A stretch of 64,000 nt of DNA from the NCBI GenBank assembly GCA_965247975.1, contig OZ252050.1, positions 3,720,001 through 3,784,000 of the forward strand, written 5' to 3'. The DNA comes from Taishania sp965247975. Its GTDB lineage: Bacteria > Bacteroidota > Bacteroidia > Flavobacteriales_D > Crocinitomicaceae. The notes beneath the pieces were generated by a model. The model was given only the letters and a program-made list of their open reading frames with translations, did not search any database and was not told the DNA's origin. Of this stretch, positions 52,915-61,525 are shown piece by piece. How positions within the stretch are numbered: the stretch's first letter is position 1; each line of letters begins with the position of its first letter. The position numbers were made by a program, and so were the translations under genes.

Positions 52915-53657
52915 TACAAAAGGAACATTTGAGTGAGAAAGAAGTTGGCAATCAGGATCGCGACACTGCTACTTACAACTGCTTGGGTGGATGAACGTCC
53001 AACGTCCAAAGCTCCTCCTTTGGTGTAATAGCCGTAAAATGAAGCCACAGAAACAATAATGAATGCAAAAACGACTGTTTTTACTAAAGCATAAACAATG
53101 TCGCTATTGAAAAAGAAAAATCGAATTCCAAAAACATAGGTCTCGGTGGAAGTCAAACCAGAAAGCGTTAAACTGAGCCAACCACCAATCAAACTGAGTC
53201 CTATTGAGAAAATAATCAATATCGGAAAGAACAAAACAGCTCCTAAAATCTTAGGCAAAACCAAAAAATTTAAGGAATTAACACCCATAATTTCTAAGGC
53301 ATCGATTTGTTCTGTGATCCGCATGGTACCAATTTCCGAAGCAATGTTTGAGCCAACCTTTCCTGCCAAAATCAACGAAATAATCGTAGGCGAAAACTCA
53401 AGAATTGTACTGGATCTTGTGATATAACCTACAGTATACTCAGGAAGCAAGGGATTGTCCATGTTTGATGCAGTTTGCAAAGCAATAACTCCTCCCATAA
53501 ACGTTGACATCAAAGCTACAATTGGAATAGAATTAATTCCAATAAACTCAATTTCGTCAAAAAGTCTTTTTCGAAATATTCTCCACTTTTCTGGCTTCGA
53601 AAAAACAATCCAAAGCATTTGAAAGTATTTTCCAATATTTCCTATAATGTTCATCAT
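52914..53657 (-). CDS. MlaE-like ABC transporter permease
   Basis: A 247-residue inner-membrane permease of the MlaE family. Segments 'FMGGVIALQTASNM', 'IISLILAGKVGSNIASEIGTM' and 'EQIDALEIMGVNSLNFLV' are the family core, with five or six hydrophobic helices. With the ATPase that follows it forms the inner-membrane part of an Mla-type lipid transporter that keeps outer-membrane lipid asymmetry. Length is normal. Confidence 0.92.
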   Translation of the reverse strand: MMNIIGNIGKYFQMLWIVFSKPEKWRIFRKRLFDEIEFIGINSIPIVALMSTFMGGVIALQTASNMDNPLLPEYTVGYITRSSTILEFSPTIISLILAGKVGSNIASEIGTMRITEQIDALEIMGVNSLNFLVLPKILGAVLFFPILIIFSIGLSLIGGWLSLTLSGLTSTETYVFGIRFFFFNSDIVYALVKTVVFAFIIVSVASFYGYYTKGGALDVGRSSTQAVVSSSVAILIANFFLTQMFLL

Positions 53658-53748
53658 CGACCGCTAATTTAATGCTATATTTTTTTCCACTCACAAGATT
53701 TTATAAAAGTTTATCCACTTTTGTGCCGATTTTGGATAATTTCGTGGT

Positions 53749-54390
53749 GTGAATCGCTCGAAAAATTCAAAACAAAGCATCAAAGATGTGCTAATCAAAT
53801 ACTTACCGGAAGGCACGGAAAATGTTGTAATTAGCTACTTTGAGCAATACAAAGTCCGTTTCAAAATTGTAAAACCGCGAAAAACCAAATTGGGCGATTT
53901 TAGAGTAAGTCCAGATTCAATTATTCCCGAAATTACGGTCAATGGAAATTTGAATAAATACTCTTTTCTCATAACGACTGTTCATGAATTTGCGCATTTA
54001 AAAACCTATTTGGAACACAAATTTCGTGTGAGTCCTCACGGCAAAGAATGGAAAGATAATTTCATTCAACTGATGTTGCCAATCATTGATCTCAAGGTGC
54101 TTCCAGCAGACATTACAAACGCTTTGATACAATCTTTTGTGAATGTGAAGGCTTCGTCTTGTACAGATGTTAAATTGCATCGCGTGTTGAAGAATTATGA
54201 CGACTTTAATTCAAATGAAATCTTACTCGAAGAACTTTCAAAAAATTCTACCTTTGTGCTCGGAAACCAGGTTTTTCAGAAAGGAAACTTACGAAGAACA
54301 AGGTATTTGTGCGAAGAAATTGGAACACAAAAAAAATACTTAATCAACGCATTAGCAATCGTTAAATTAGCAAAAAACAATGAAGAATAA
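53749..54390 (+). CDS. SprT-like zinc-binding protein
   Basis: A 213-residue protein with a SprT/zincin-like core. The HExxH motif is in 'TVHEFAHLKTYLEHKF', followed by 'SPHGKEWKDNFIQLM', the standard downstream His. Start is a GTG at 53749. The role of bacterial SprT-like proteins is not established; the eukaryotic relative SPRTN cleaves DNA-protein crosslinks. The C-terminal half lacks the Zn-ribbon cysteines seen in some SprT proteins. It overlaps the manC-type gene by 11 bp. Confidence 0.85.
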   Translation: MNRSKNSKQSIKDVLIKYLPEGTENVVISYFEQYKVRFKIVKPRKTKLGDFRVSPDSIIPEITVNGNLNKYSFLITTVHEFAHLKTYLEHKFRVSPHGKEWKDNFIQLMLPIIDLKVLPADITNALIQSFVNVKASSCTDVKLHRVLKNYDDFNSNEILLEELSKNSTFVLGNQVFQKGNLRRTRYLCEEIGTQKKYLINALAIVKLAKNNEE

Positions 54391-55462
54391 TTACGCAATA
54401 ATCATGGCTGGTGGAGTTGGAAGTCGCTTCTGGCCTATGTCGACATCTAATTTCCCGAAACAATTTTTGGATGTACTTGGAATTGGTAAAACGTTGATTC
54501 AAATGACCTATGAACGATTGTTGACGGTGGCTCCTGCTGAAAATATTTACATTTTAACGAATGAAAATTATGCAGGAATTGTTGCGAATCAATTGCCCAA
54601 TTTATCGGCAAATCAAATTTTAAAAGAGCCTCAACGCAAAAACACTGCACCTTGTATCGCTTATGCAGCGGCTAAAATTACTGCTCAAAATCCAGATGCA
54701 TGCATGATTGTTTGTCCATCAGATCATTTGATTTTGAAGGAAGATAAATTTACCGAAGTCATCAACACTGCAATTCAAAACGCTGCTCAAAAAGAACGTA
54801 TTGTGACCTTGGGAATTCAACCAACACGCCCTGACACAGGTTATGGCTACATAGAATTTTCTAACGCTCAATCAATTCAACCGGGTGAAATTACGGAAGT
54901 GATTCAATTTCGTGAAAAACCAGATTTGGCAACGGCTCAACAATTTTTGGATAGTGGGAATTTTTATTGGAATTCAGGCATTTTTGTGTGGAAAGCAACA
55001 ACCGTTTTAGCGGCTCTTAAGTCTTTCCAACCAGCATTGCATGAGCTCTTTGCTGGCGACTTAAGCTGGTATAACACGCTTTCTGAGCAAGAAAAAGTGA
55101 ACGCATGTTTTGAAAGCTGCGAAGACATTTCGATTGACTATGCCGTGATGGAAAATGCAAAAAATGTGGATGTTGTTCTCGCTAATTTTGATTGGAGTGA
55201 TCTTGGTACTTGGGGAAGTTTAAGCACACATTTAACGAAAGATGAACAAAATAACTCTGTAATTGGAAACAATGTTCATTTGTTCAATTCTGAAAATTGT
55301 CAAATTAATGTTCCAAACGACAAACTTGTTTTGCTCGATGGATTAAAAGATTACATTGTTGTTGAATCTGACAATGTTTTGATGATCTTGAAAAATGAAA
55401 ACGAGCAAGAATTGAAAAACTATTTGAAAAAGATTGAGGAAAAAAGCAGTAGTTTGTTGTAG
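54380..55462 (+). CDS. manC: Mannose-1-phosphate guanylyltransferase
   Basis: A 360-residue nucleotidyltransferase that makes GDP-mannose from mannose-1-phosphate and GTP, for surface polysaccharides. Start 'NNYAIIMAGGVGSRFWPMS' (GGxGxRxWP signature), then 'FPKQFLDVLG', 'VCPSDHLI' and 'FREKPDLATAQQF', with 'YWNSGIFVWKA' later. It has only the GMP domain, without the C-terminal isomerase half of bifunctional ManC/AlgA. Placed 11 bp inside the SprT-like gene. The 290 bp after it hold the 43-bp repeats described separately. Confidence 0.93.
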   Translation: MKNNYAIIMAGGVGSRFWPMSTSNFPKQFLDVLGIGKTLIQMTYERLLTVAPAENIYILTNENYAGIVANQLPNLSANQILKEPQRKNTAPCIAYAAAKITAQNPDACMIVCPSDHLILKEDKFTEVINTAIQNAAQKERIVTLGIQPTRPDTGYGYIEFSNAQSIQPGEITEVIQFREKPDLATAQQFLDSGNFYWNSGIFVWKATTVLAALKSFQPALHELFAGDLSWYNTLSEQEKVNACFESCEDISIDYAVMENAKNVDVVLANFDWSDLGTWGSLSTHLTKDEQNNSVIGNNVHLFNSENCQINVPNDKLVLLDGLKDYIVVESDNVLMILKNENEQELKNYLKKIEEKSSSLL

Positions 55463-55578
55463 AATTAACACTTTGCTTTTTGAGAATTCTAATTGGACAA
55501 AGTATCTCGCTTTGTGAATCATGTTTCAACGAATGATGGCAGATTTTTCTGTTTTTATTTTTGATTTTATGTTGAAAT

Positions 55579-55621
55579 TGGAAGTAATATTACTCCCTCA
55601 GACGTAATTTTACTAATTTGC
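55579..55621 (+). repeat. 43-bp direct repeat, copy 1
   Basis: TGGAAGTAATATTACTCCCT and onward to 55621; copy 2 lies 79 bp further on, with one difference (A versus G). Each copy can fold as AGTAATATTAC / GTAATTTTACT with a 10-base loop. Confidence 0.85.
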
Positions 55622-55629
55622 AAATTAGT
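55612..55629 (+). terminator. 18-bp palindrome with T-run, candidate terminator of manC
   Basis: ACTAATTTG-CAAATTAGT is a perfect dyad, followed by a run of T. It overlaps the end of repeat copy 1. GC content is low, so strength is doubtful. Confidence 0.45.
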
Positions 55630-55657
55630 TTTTTTCACCATAGATTGGCAGCATGAA

Positions 55658-55700
55658 TGGAAGTAATATTACTCCCTCGGACGTAATTTTACTAATTTGC
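55658..55700 (+). repeat. 43-bp direct repeat, copy 2
   Basis: Matches copy 1 in 42 of 43 positions and is likewise followed by T-rich sequence. It lies about 50 bp before the convergent 3' end of the DUF6089 gene. Confidence 0.85.
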
Positions 55701-55753
55701 TTTTTTAAACTAAAAATGTATCTACCTCAACGAACAATAAACCCTTTCAAGAA

Positions 55754-56572
55754 TTAATTCGTCATACATTTTTTTGGCATTCCTAATCTGAATGTAAACG
55801 AAGCTCCAAAAAATGCGTACCAATCTTTAGTTGCCGACGTACCTCGCTTTCCATAACGATTCCCATCCAAGCTGCGGTTTGACAATGTTGCTGCTAAAGG
55901 CCCATTGGCTTCTTCTAAACGTGTAAAATCTACATAAGAATCAGATTTCACGTCATCTAAATAATCCGTGAAGGTTTTACGAATTCCATATTCCAAACTT
56001 AGCGTTACTTTTTTTCCTAAAGCAAATTTTGCTCCGAAACCGAGTGGAATGGTCATTTGATAAAGTGGATACTTCTTTTTTGAATTCAAATCAGATCCTT
56101 GACCTTCTGTGCCAATTGGCTGCAATGCTACCCATTCCCCATTGAAATTAGTTTTTGGATTCATTTTAAACATCCCAATCTCTGCGATCAAATAAGCAGT
56201 GCCACGGTATTTTTTATTTCCTAATTGAAAAGGAAAATAATTGAACTCAAAACCAGCGGCCAATTCGTAAATATCAGATTTGAAATTGAGGTTTCTATTC
56301 TTGATCAATTCATCTTTCGCAAGTGCATCATCACCAATTACGCTTCCATACGTGAAATTCCCACGAAAACTTAAACGCGAATGAATGTTGTAACGATACA
56401 CAATTCCACCTGCGATTTGTGTTTTCCGAAAATGTGCAAAACGGTTTAAATCACCGATGTAATAAGAACCTCCAACCATGAGTCCGAGTTCGGAGCGCGA
56501 CAAATTCGTAGCGTATTGGGCTTGGCCAAGACTGCTGAAAAACAAACAAAAAAGAAAGAAAATGTATTTCAC
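55754..56572 (-). CDS. DUF6089-like outer-membrane beta-barrel protein
   Basis: A 272-residue exported protein (signal MKYIFFLFCLFFSSLGQAQ). 'ELGLMVGGSYYIGDLNRFAHF' near residue 27 is typical of Bacteroidota DUF6089/OMP_b-brl barrels, and repeated amphipathic strands end with 'DWYAFFGASFTFRLGMPK'. The role is unknown; relatives are found with isoprenyl transferase and bamA genes in other Bacteroidota. It is monocistronic, transcribed toward manC. Confidence 0.85.
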   Translation of the reverse strand: MKYIFFLFCLFFSSLGQAQYATNLSRSELGLMVGGSYYIGDLNRFAHFRKTQIAGGIVYRYNIHSRLSFRGNFTYGSVIGDDALAKDELIKNRNLNFKSDIYELAAGFEFNYFPFQLGNKKYRGTAYLIAEIGMFKMNPKTNFNGEWVALQPIGTEGQGSDLNSKKKYPLYQMTIPLGFGAKFALGKKVTLSLEYGIRKTFTDYLDDVKSDSYVDFTRLEEANGPLAATLSNRSLDGNRYGKRGTSATKDWYAFFGASFTFRLGMPKKCMTN

Positions 56573-56716
56573 TGTTTAAATTCTATCTTAAAAACGTTAA
56601 GTGTTTCATAAAATTGTATCAAATGAAAAGAGACTTTATGCTATACGCAACTGTTCCGATTTTGTTCTAAACCTTTGATTGCTGGAAAGTAAAATGGAAA
56701 TTATCTTGAAAAGGTA

Positions 56717-57091
56717 TTAATCTACCTTCATGTGGCTTAAATAACGCTCCAAATTTGGATTCTCCAATAAGCCGTCATTTCCAATTACCAAAATATTGGT
56801 ACATCCATTTCGTTCTAGCCACAAAGAGAAATTCGAAACACCTACCATCAACGTTCCATTGATGTCCACATGCAATACAGGCTTTTGACGATTATCGAAA
56901 AGCGTTCGAATGTCGCTCATATCCTTATCCATGTCTTGGTTTTGGTTAAAAATCACCAATCCATCGATGTTTTCTTCAAAATCTTCTTCGAGAGAAATTT
57001 CCGTACATACAACGCCATACAACTCGGTCCATTCAGCGATCCGCTTTGAGATTTCAGTGTTTGGTCGGATAAAAACTTGTTTAATTTTCAT
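56717..57091 (-). CDS. Conserved-looking protein of unknown function, 124 aa
   Basis: A cytoplasmic alpha/beta protein. Alternating strands and helices can be read: 'MKIKQVFIRP', 'LYGVVCTEISL', 'IDGLVIFNQN', 'KPVLHVDINGTLMVGVSN' and 'CTNILVIGNDG'. This looks like a small Rossmann-type or TIR-like sandwich, but no catalytic motif is recognised. It is acidic and has no signal peptide. A perfect -7 box lies 33-40 bp upstream. It follows the arginine decarboxylase gene in the same direction by 73 bp. Confidence 0.75.
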   Translation of the reverse strand: MKIKQVFIRPNTEISKRIAEWTELYGVVCTEISLEEDFEENIDGLVIFNQNQDMDKDMSDIRTLFDNRQKPVLHVDINGTLMVGVSNFSLWLERNGCTNILVIGNDGLLENPNLERYLSHMKVD

Positions 57092-57123
57092 GCTTTACAA
57101 TATACGTTTTTACAACGCGGGTG

Positions 57124-57131
57124 CAAAGCTA
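57124..57131 (-). promoter_or_regulatory. Candidate -7 element for the 124-aa protein gene
   Basis: Minus-strand TAGCTTTG is a perfect TAnnTTTG box 33 bp before the ATG at 57091. No exact TTG is found 17-23 bp upstream (CTG at 57153-57151 is the nearest). Confidence 0.45.
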
Positions 57132-57164
57132 ATAGAATTAAGTGAATTAACAGAAAGATTTTTG

Positions 57165-58556
57165 TTAATATCCTAAAATTTTCAGAAAATCATCCGCAGT
57201 CTGCTCTTCACTAAACAAACTGGTTGAAATTTTACCGTCTTCGTCGCGCTTAATCAAGACATGGCGAGGCTCTGGAATCAAGCAGTGTTTCAAACCTCCA
57301 AATCCGCCAACGGTCTCTTGGTAAGCTCCTGTATTGAAAAAACCAATATACAAGGTATTATTCCGGTCAAAGCGTGGCAAATAAATGGCATTTGAATGTT
57401 GCTCCGAATTGTAGTAATCGTCTGAGTCGCATGTTAATCCACCCAACAAAACACGCTCATAATCTTCATTCCAACGGTTTAATGGCAATAAAATAAATCG
57501 TTGATTGATGGCCCAAGTATCTGGTAAATTGGTCATGAACGAAGAATCAATCATGTTCCATTTTTCTCTATCGTTTTGTTGTTTTTGATGCAATACGCTG
57601 AAAATTGCTCCCCCACTTTCTCCTACTGTAAATGATCCAAATTCCGTGAAAATATTGGGTTCTGGAATGTCATTTTCTGAACAAACTCGTTTCACTTGCA
57701 ACAAGATTTCACGCACCATATACGCATAATCGTAGTCGAAAGCCAATGATTTTTTAATTGGGAATCCACCTCCAATATTCAAAGAATCTAGCGATGGACA
57801 TACTTTTTTCAAGTCGGCATAAACACGCAAACATTTCGTCAACTCATTCCAATAATAGGCATTGTCATTAATCCCCGTGTTGATGAAAAAGTGAAGCATT
57901 TTTACATTCACTCGCTTATTTCCTTCCAAAATTGCTTTGTAAAAAGGCACAATTTCACGGTATCGAATTCCAAGGCGAGACGTATAAAACTCAAATTTCG
58001 GTTCTTCCTCAGATGCGATTCGAATTCCAATGTTTATTTCCCCATCTGTTTTGGACAATAAATCCTGCACTTCTTTGGTGTTATCAACGATCGGAATCAC
58101 TTTTAGTTTATTCTCATTGATAAGATGTGCAATGTTTTCAATGTATCTTTCTGGTTTAAAACCATTGCAAATCACGTATTGTCCATCCTTCAATTTTCCA
58201 AGTTTGTAAAGGTTGTTTACAATGTCGATGTCAAAAGCAGAAGAAGTCTCGATGTGAACATCATTTTTCATCACCTCATCCAACACAAAAGCAAAATGGG
58301 AACTTTTCGTACAATACGAATAATGGTAATTCCCTTGATAACCAATGTTGTGCATGGCTTCACGAAACCAGCCTTTGGCGCGCTGAATGTTGTGCGTAAT
58401 TTGCGGTAAATAATTGAATTTCAACGGAGTGCCATATTCTTCTGCCAACCGCATTAAATCTATGCCATGAAACATCAAGCGATCATCTACAAGGTTAAAT
58501 TCATCTTGCGGAAAATCAAAGGTTTGATCAATTAAATCGATGTATTTTGTTCTCAT
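57165..58556 (-). CDS. speA: Arginine decarboxylase, PLP fold III type
   Basis: A 463-residue enzyme that makes agmatine from arginine, the first step of polyamine synthesis. The alanine-racemase-like barrel has the PLP lysine in 'YSYCTKSSHFAF' (about residue 83), 'RLGIRY' and 'SLNIGGGFPIKK'. The C-terminal domain has 'LGGLTCDSDDYY', with the catalytic Cys-Asp, and 'GFFNTGAYQE'. It is shorter than E. coli SpeA (658 aa) because it lacks the inserted domains, as is usual in Bacteroidota. Diaminopimelate decarboxylase is a relative, but the CDSDD segment favours SpeA. Confidence 0.88.
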   Translation of the reverse strand: MRTKYIDLIDQTFDFPQDEFNLVDDRLMFHGIDLMRLAEEYGTPLKFNYLPQITHNIQRAKGWFREAMHNIGYQGNYHYSYCTKSSHFAFVLDEVMKNDVHIETSSAFDIDIVNNLYKLGKLKDGQYVICNGFKPERYIENIAHLINENKLKVIPIVDNTKEVQDLLSKTDGEINIGIRIASEEEPKFEFYTSRLGIRYREIVPFYKAILEGNKRVNVKMLHFFINTGINDNAYYWNELTKCLRVYADLKKVCPSLDSLNIGGGFPIKKSLAFDYDYAYMVREILLQVKRVCSENDIPEPNIFTEFGSFTVGESGGAIFSVLHQKQQNDREKWNMIDSSFMTNLPDTWAINQRFILLPLNRWNEDYERVLLGGLTCDSDDYYNSEQHSNAIYLPRFDRNNTLYIGFFNTGAYQETVGGFGGLKHCLIPEPRHVLIKRDEDGKISTSLFSEEQTADDFLKILGY

Positions 58557-58599
58557 TTTTTACTTCACCACTTTTAAAAATTGTAAAATGCTCGCTGAT

Positions 58600-58944
58600 T
58601 TAAAAAATCGTTAGAATTTTCTCCACCGGTCTGCCAATTGCTGCTTTGTTACCATGTATTACGATTGGACGCTCAATAAGTTTCGGAAATTTTATCATTG
58701 CCGAAATCCAAGTGGCATTTGTCATCTTTTTACCTTCAAATTTCTCCTTGTAAATGGGCTCTTTCTTTCGAACTAAATCCTCCGCTTTTATGCCTAACAT
58801 GTTGATCAATTCCTTGAGTTCCTCTTTACTCGGAGTATTTTCCAAATAGGCGATTGTTTCAAATTCAAGGTTTTTTTCTTGAAGCAATTCCAAAGCTTTT
58901 CTACTTGTAGAACATTGTGGATTGTGGTATATTTTTATGGACAT
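58600..58944 (-). CDS. ArsC/Spx-family thioredoxin-fold protein
   Basis: A 114-residue protein of the ArsC (glutaredoxin-coupled arsenate reductase) family. It starts with 'IKIYHNPQCSTSRKALELL', with the active Cys at about residue 10, and keeps the Arg region 'RPIVIHGNKAAIGRP'. The family includes true arsenate reductases and YffB-like proteins of unknown role. No ars operon genes are near, and it lies between prfB and speA, so arsenate reduction is not assured. Confidence 0.88.
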   Translation of the reverse strand: MSIKIYHNPQCSTSRKALELLQEKNLEFETIAYLENTPSKEELKELINMLGIKAEDLVRKKEPIYKEKFEGKKMTNATWISAMIKFPKLIERPIVIHGNKAAIGRPVEKILTIF

Positions 58945-58987
58945 TAACTTCTTTGAATACTATAAAAAACGAAATTAAAAGCACTTA

Positions 58988-60070
58988 TCAATGACCGAAT
59001 TCCATCAAATAAGCCTTCAAAAAAGGTGTTAATTCACCATTCAAGACTTTATCCGGATCATTAACCGTGTAATCAGTTCGGTGATCTTTCACACGTCTGT
59101 CGTCCATCACATAACTTCGGATTTGAGAACCCCATTCGATTTTCTTTTTACCCGCTTCAATTTCATTGCGTGATTCCATGCGTTTTCTCAATTCCAATTC
59201 ATACAATTGAGAACGAAGTAATTGCAAGGCTTTTTCTCTGTTCCCTAATTGAGAACGAGTTTCTGTATTTTCAATGACAATTCCAGTTGGAGCATGTTTC
59301 AAACGTACACCTGTTTCTACCTTGTTTACGTTTTGTCCACCAGCACCACCTGAACGGAATGTGTCCCAACTAATATCGGCTTGATTGATTTCTACATGAA
59401 TTGTGTCATCTACAGAAGGATACACATAGACAGATGCAAAAGAAGTCATGCGTTTACCTTGTGCATTGTATGGACTCACACGCACGAGGCGATGAATCCC
59501 ATTTTCCCCTTTCAAATACCCAAAGGCATATTCTCCTTCTACTTCGATGGTTACTGTTTTAATTCCAGCAACATCTCCTTCTTGGTAATTGAGTTGTTCT
59601 GTTTTATATCCATTTTTCTCCGCCCACATCATGTACATGCGATACAGAATTTCTGCCCAATCACAGGCTTCCGTTCCTCCCGCTCCTGCCGTAATTTGAA
59701 TAATGGCGCTCAAAGGATCTTCTTCACCTGAAAGCATGTTTTTCAATTCCAATTCTTCGAGTTGAGCAGTCAATTCTTCGGTTTGAGCATCCACATCTTC
59801 TTCGGAGGCATCGCCATCTTTTGCAAATTCAAATAACACCTCCAAATCACCCAATTGCTGATTTAGTTGGTCGTACGTTCCAACCCAATACTTTAACCCA
59901 CGAATTATTTTCATTTTGGCTTCAGCCGTTTTGGCGTCATTCCAAAATTCTGGATCTTGGGTTTTCAACTCTTCTTCTTTAAGTTGGAGTCTTTTTTCTC
60001 CTATTTTTAAATAGCCTTCAATCGCTTTTACGCGCTCAGCCAATTCCTTTAATTGTTCTTGATTTATCAT
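58988..60070 (-). CDS. prfB: Peptide chain release factor 2, no programmed frameshift
   Basis: A 360-residue class I release factor for UGA and UAA codons. The GGQ loop is in 'RSGGAGGQNVNKVETG' (near residue 245). At the stop-codon recognition loop the usual RF2 tripeptide SPF reads SPY ('VRVSPYNAQGKRMTSFASV'). Most bacterial prfB genes have an in-frame UGA after about codon 25 with a slippery CUU and a Shine-Dalgarno-like sequence; here the matching place reads GGC TAT TTA AAA ATA and the frame is continuous. So autoregulation by +1 frameshifting is absent. Confidence 0.95.
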   Translation of the reverse strand: MINQEQLKELAERVKAIEGYLKIGEKRLQLKEEELKTQDPEFWNDAKTAEAKMKIIRGLKYWVGTYDQLNQQLGDLEVLFEFAKDGDASEEDVDAQTEELTAQLEELELKNMLSGEEDPLSAIIQITAGAGGTEACDWAEILYRMYMMWAEKNGYKTEQLNYQEGDVAGIKTVTIEVEGEYAFGYLKGENGIHRLVRVSPYNAQGKRMTSFASVYVYPSVDDTIHVEINQADISWDTFRSGGAGGQNVNKVETGVRLKHAPTGIVIENTETRSQLGNREKALQLLRSQLYELELRKRMESRNEIEAGKKKIEWGSQIRSYVMDDRRVKDHRTDYTVNDPDKVLNGELTPFLKAYLMEFGH

Positions 60071-60077
60071 TGCGCTG

Positions 60078-60085
60078 CAAAATTA
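60078..60085 (-). promoter_or_regulatory. Candidate -7 element of prfB
   Basis: Minus-strand TAATTTTG is a perfect -7 box, directly before the prfB ATG (8 bp). No TTG lies at a suitable distance upstream, so the call is tentative; the leader would be extremely short. Confidence 0.35.
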
Positions 60086-60155
60086 CATAATTTCATTTGG
60101 ATTGCTAAAAAGCTATTTTAGATTGTTCGACAAACGATTTTCTGATTTTTTATTT

Positions 60156-60163
60156 TACATTTG
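60156..60163 (+). promoter_or_regulatory. Candidate -7 element of gcvH
   Basis: TACATTTG is a perfect TAnnTTTG box 17 bp before the gcvH ATG. The nearest upstream TTG is 30 bp away, so a -33 is not clear. It sits in the 110-bp divergent gap with prfB. Confidence 0.45.
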
Positions 60164-60180
60164 CTCCAAAAATTATTAAG

Positions 60181-60558
60181 ATGAATGTACCAGCGAATTT
60201 AAGATACACAAAAGATCACGAATGGATTAGTTTGGATGGTGATGTGGCTACTGTCGGAATCACTGATTTTGCACAAAGTGAGTTAGGCGATATCGTTTAC
60301 GTAGAGATTGAAACAGAAGGCGAAACACTGGATGCGGAAGAAGTTTTTGGAACGGTTGAAGCAGTAAAAACGGTATCAGACTTATTTATGCCAGTTTCTG
60401 GTGAAATCCTTGAATTCAACACGGCATTGGAGTCTAGTCCTGAGACTGTTAATTCTGATGCTTATGGAGCTGGTTGGATGGTGAAAATTAAACTTTCTGA
60501 TCCATCTGAATTTGAAAAATTATTAGATGCTGATGCTTATTCAGCGTTGATTGGATAA
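60181..60558 (+). CDS. gcvH: Glycine cleavage system H protein
   Basis: A 125-residue lipoyl carrier protein that shuttles the aminomethyl group between the P, T and L proteins of glycine cleavage. It starts 'NVPANLRYTKDHEWISLDG', and the lipoylated Lys lies in 'FGTVEAVKTVSDLFMPVSG' (about residue 63). Length and sequence are canonical. gcvP and gcvT are not in the window. Monocistronic, divergent from prfB. Confidence 0.97.
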   Translation: MNVPANLRYTKDHEWISLDGDVATVGITDFAQSELGDIVYVEIETEGETLDAEEVFGTVEAVKTVSDLFMPVSGEILEFNTALESSPETVNSDAYGAGWMVKIKLSDPSEFEKLLDADAYSALIG

Positions 60559-60634
60559 TTTTCGTTCGCGCTTAACAAATCTTAGCATTAGTTCATTTTT
60601 TTGAAAGAACTTTTTCGCTATATTTGTTAGCAAA

Positions 60635-60668
60635 ATCAAGGTGAATTAAAAATAATTCACTTTTGATT
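60635..60668 (+). terminator. Hairpin after gcvH, possible terminator
   Basis: A perfect stem GTGAATTA-AAAA-TAATTCAC (60641-60660), extended outward by AATCAA / TTGATT. Only four T follow, so it may instead be a regulatory hairpin or protein site in the 175-bp gap before the TonB gene. Confidence 0.4.
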
Positions 60669-60733
60669 GAACTTTTTGGAATGCTAATTGTACTAGATTT
60701 TAGTATATTTACAAACATTAAAATGATTGAGTC

Positions 60734-61408
60734 ATGGAAGTAAAGAAAAATAGTGAAGCAGACATCGATAAGTCGAAAACTTCGGTTGTAATTCTTGGAT
60801 TGTTGTTTGTTTCAAGCTTAGTGCTCGCTTCTTTTACGTACAAAGAAGAAAAAGATTTGGGAGATGGTTCAAAAGCCGTTGCGCGAAATGCAGATGTGTT
60901 GATTCAGGAAGAAGATCCGTCAACTCCTCCGCCACCACCACCAGCGATAACTCCTCCAGCAGTCGATGCTCCTCAACCACCGGTTGATGCACCAATTATT
61001 ATTGAAAAAAACAAGGAAATTCCACCTGTTGTTACCGTTGCTCCACCGCCACCACCAGTTGTGATAGGGCCAACTCAAACAAGAGTGGAAAAAGAAATCA
61101 TTGACTTCCCAGAAGTTGAAGCAGCGTTCCCTGGTGGACCAGCAGCTTTGCAAAAATGGATTCAGGAAAACGTGAAATATCCTGAAACTGCCATGGATAT
61201 GGGAGAACAAGGAAAAGTTTACTTGACATTTGTTGTGGAAGAAGACGGATCTATCACGAACGTAGCAGTAGCAAAAGGAGTTTCTGCAGATTTGGATAAA
61301 GAAGCGAAACGTGTTGTTCGTGCAATGCCAAACTGGACTCCAGGTGAAACGAAAGGGGAAAAGCAACGAACTAGATGCCAAATTCCAATCGTGTTTACAT
61401 TGAAATAA
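60734..61408 (+). CDS. TonB-family energy transducer
   Basis: A 224-residue inner-membrane-anchored protein. One transmembrane helix (about 20-38, 'VVILGLLFVSSLVLASF'), a Pro-rich periplasm-spanning region (about 60-115, 'PPPPPPAITPPAVDAPQPP'), and a C-terminal TonB domain (about 130-224, 'FPGGPAALQKWIQENVKYP', 'QGKVYLTFVVEEDGSI', 'MPNWTPGETKG'). The domain couples the proton motive force to outer-membrane transporters. ExbB/D are not adjacent. It ends at a strong bidirectional terminator. Confidence 0.92.
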   Translation: MEVKKNSEADIDKSKTSVVILGLLFVSSLVLASFTYKEEKDLGDGSKAVARNADVLIQEEDPSTPPPPPPAITPPAVDAPQPPVDAPIIIEKNKEIPPVVTVAPPPPPVVIGPTQTRVEKEIIDFPEVEAAFPGGPAALQKWIQENVKYPETAMDMGEQGKVYLTFVVEEDGSITNVAVAKGVSADLDKEAKRVVRAMPNWTPGETKGEKQRTRCQIPIVFTLK

Positions 61409-61426
61409 TTCAAACAAAACGATATA

Positions 61427-61460
61427 AAAAAACTCCGAGATGTCTCTCGGAGTTTTTTTT
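61427..61460 (+). terminator. Strong bidirectional terminator
   Basis: A perfect 9-bp GC-rich stem ACTCCGAGA-TGTC-TCTCGGAGT (61432-61453), flanked by an A-run and a T-run. It ends the TonB gene and also serves the convergent ALDH operon that stops at 61526. Confidence 0.85.
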
Positions 61461-61525
61461 GTGCTTTATTTTTTGGTGATGCATAGCAATTAGTCACCTC
61501 CCTTTCCCAAAGGAGGGGAAATTTA

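Noticed and set aside
58600..58944. Arsenic resistance operon
   Set aside because: A single ArsC-family protein without arsR, arsB or acr3; the family has many members without arsenic function.
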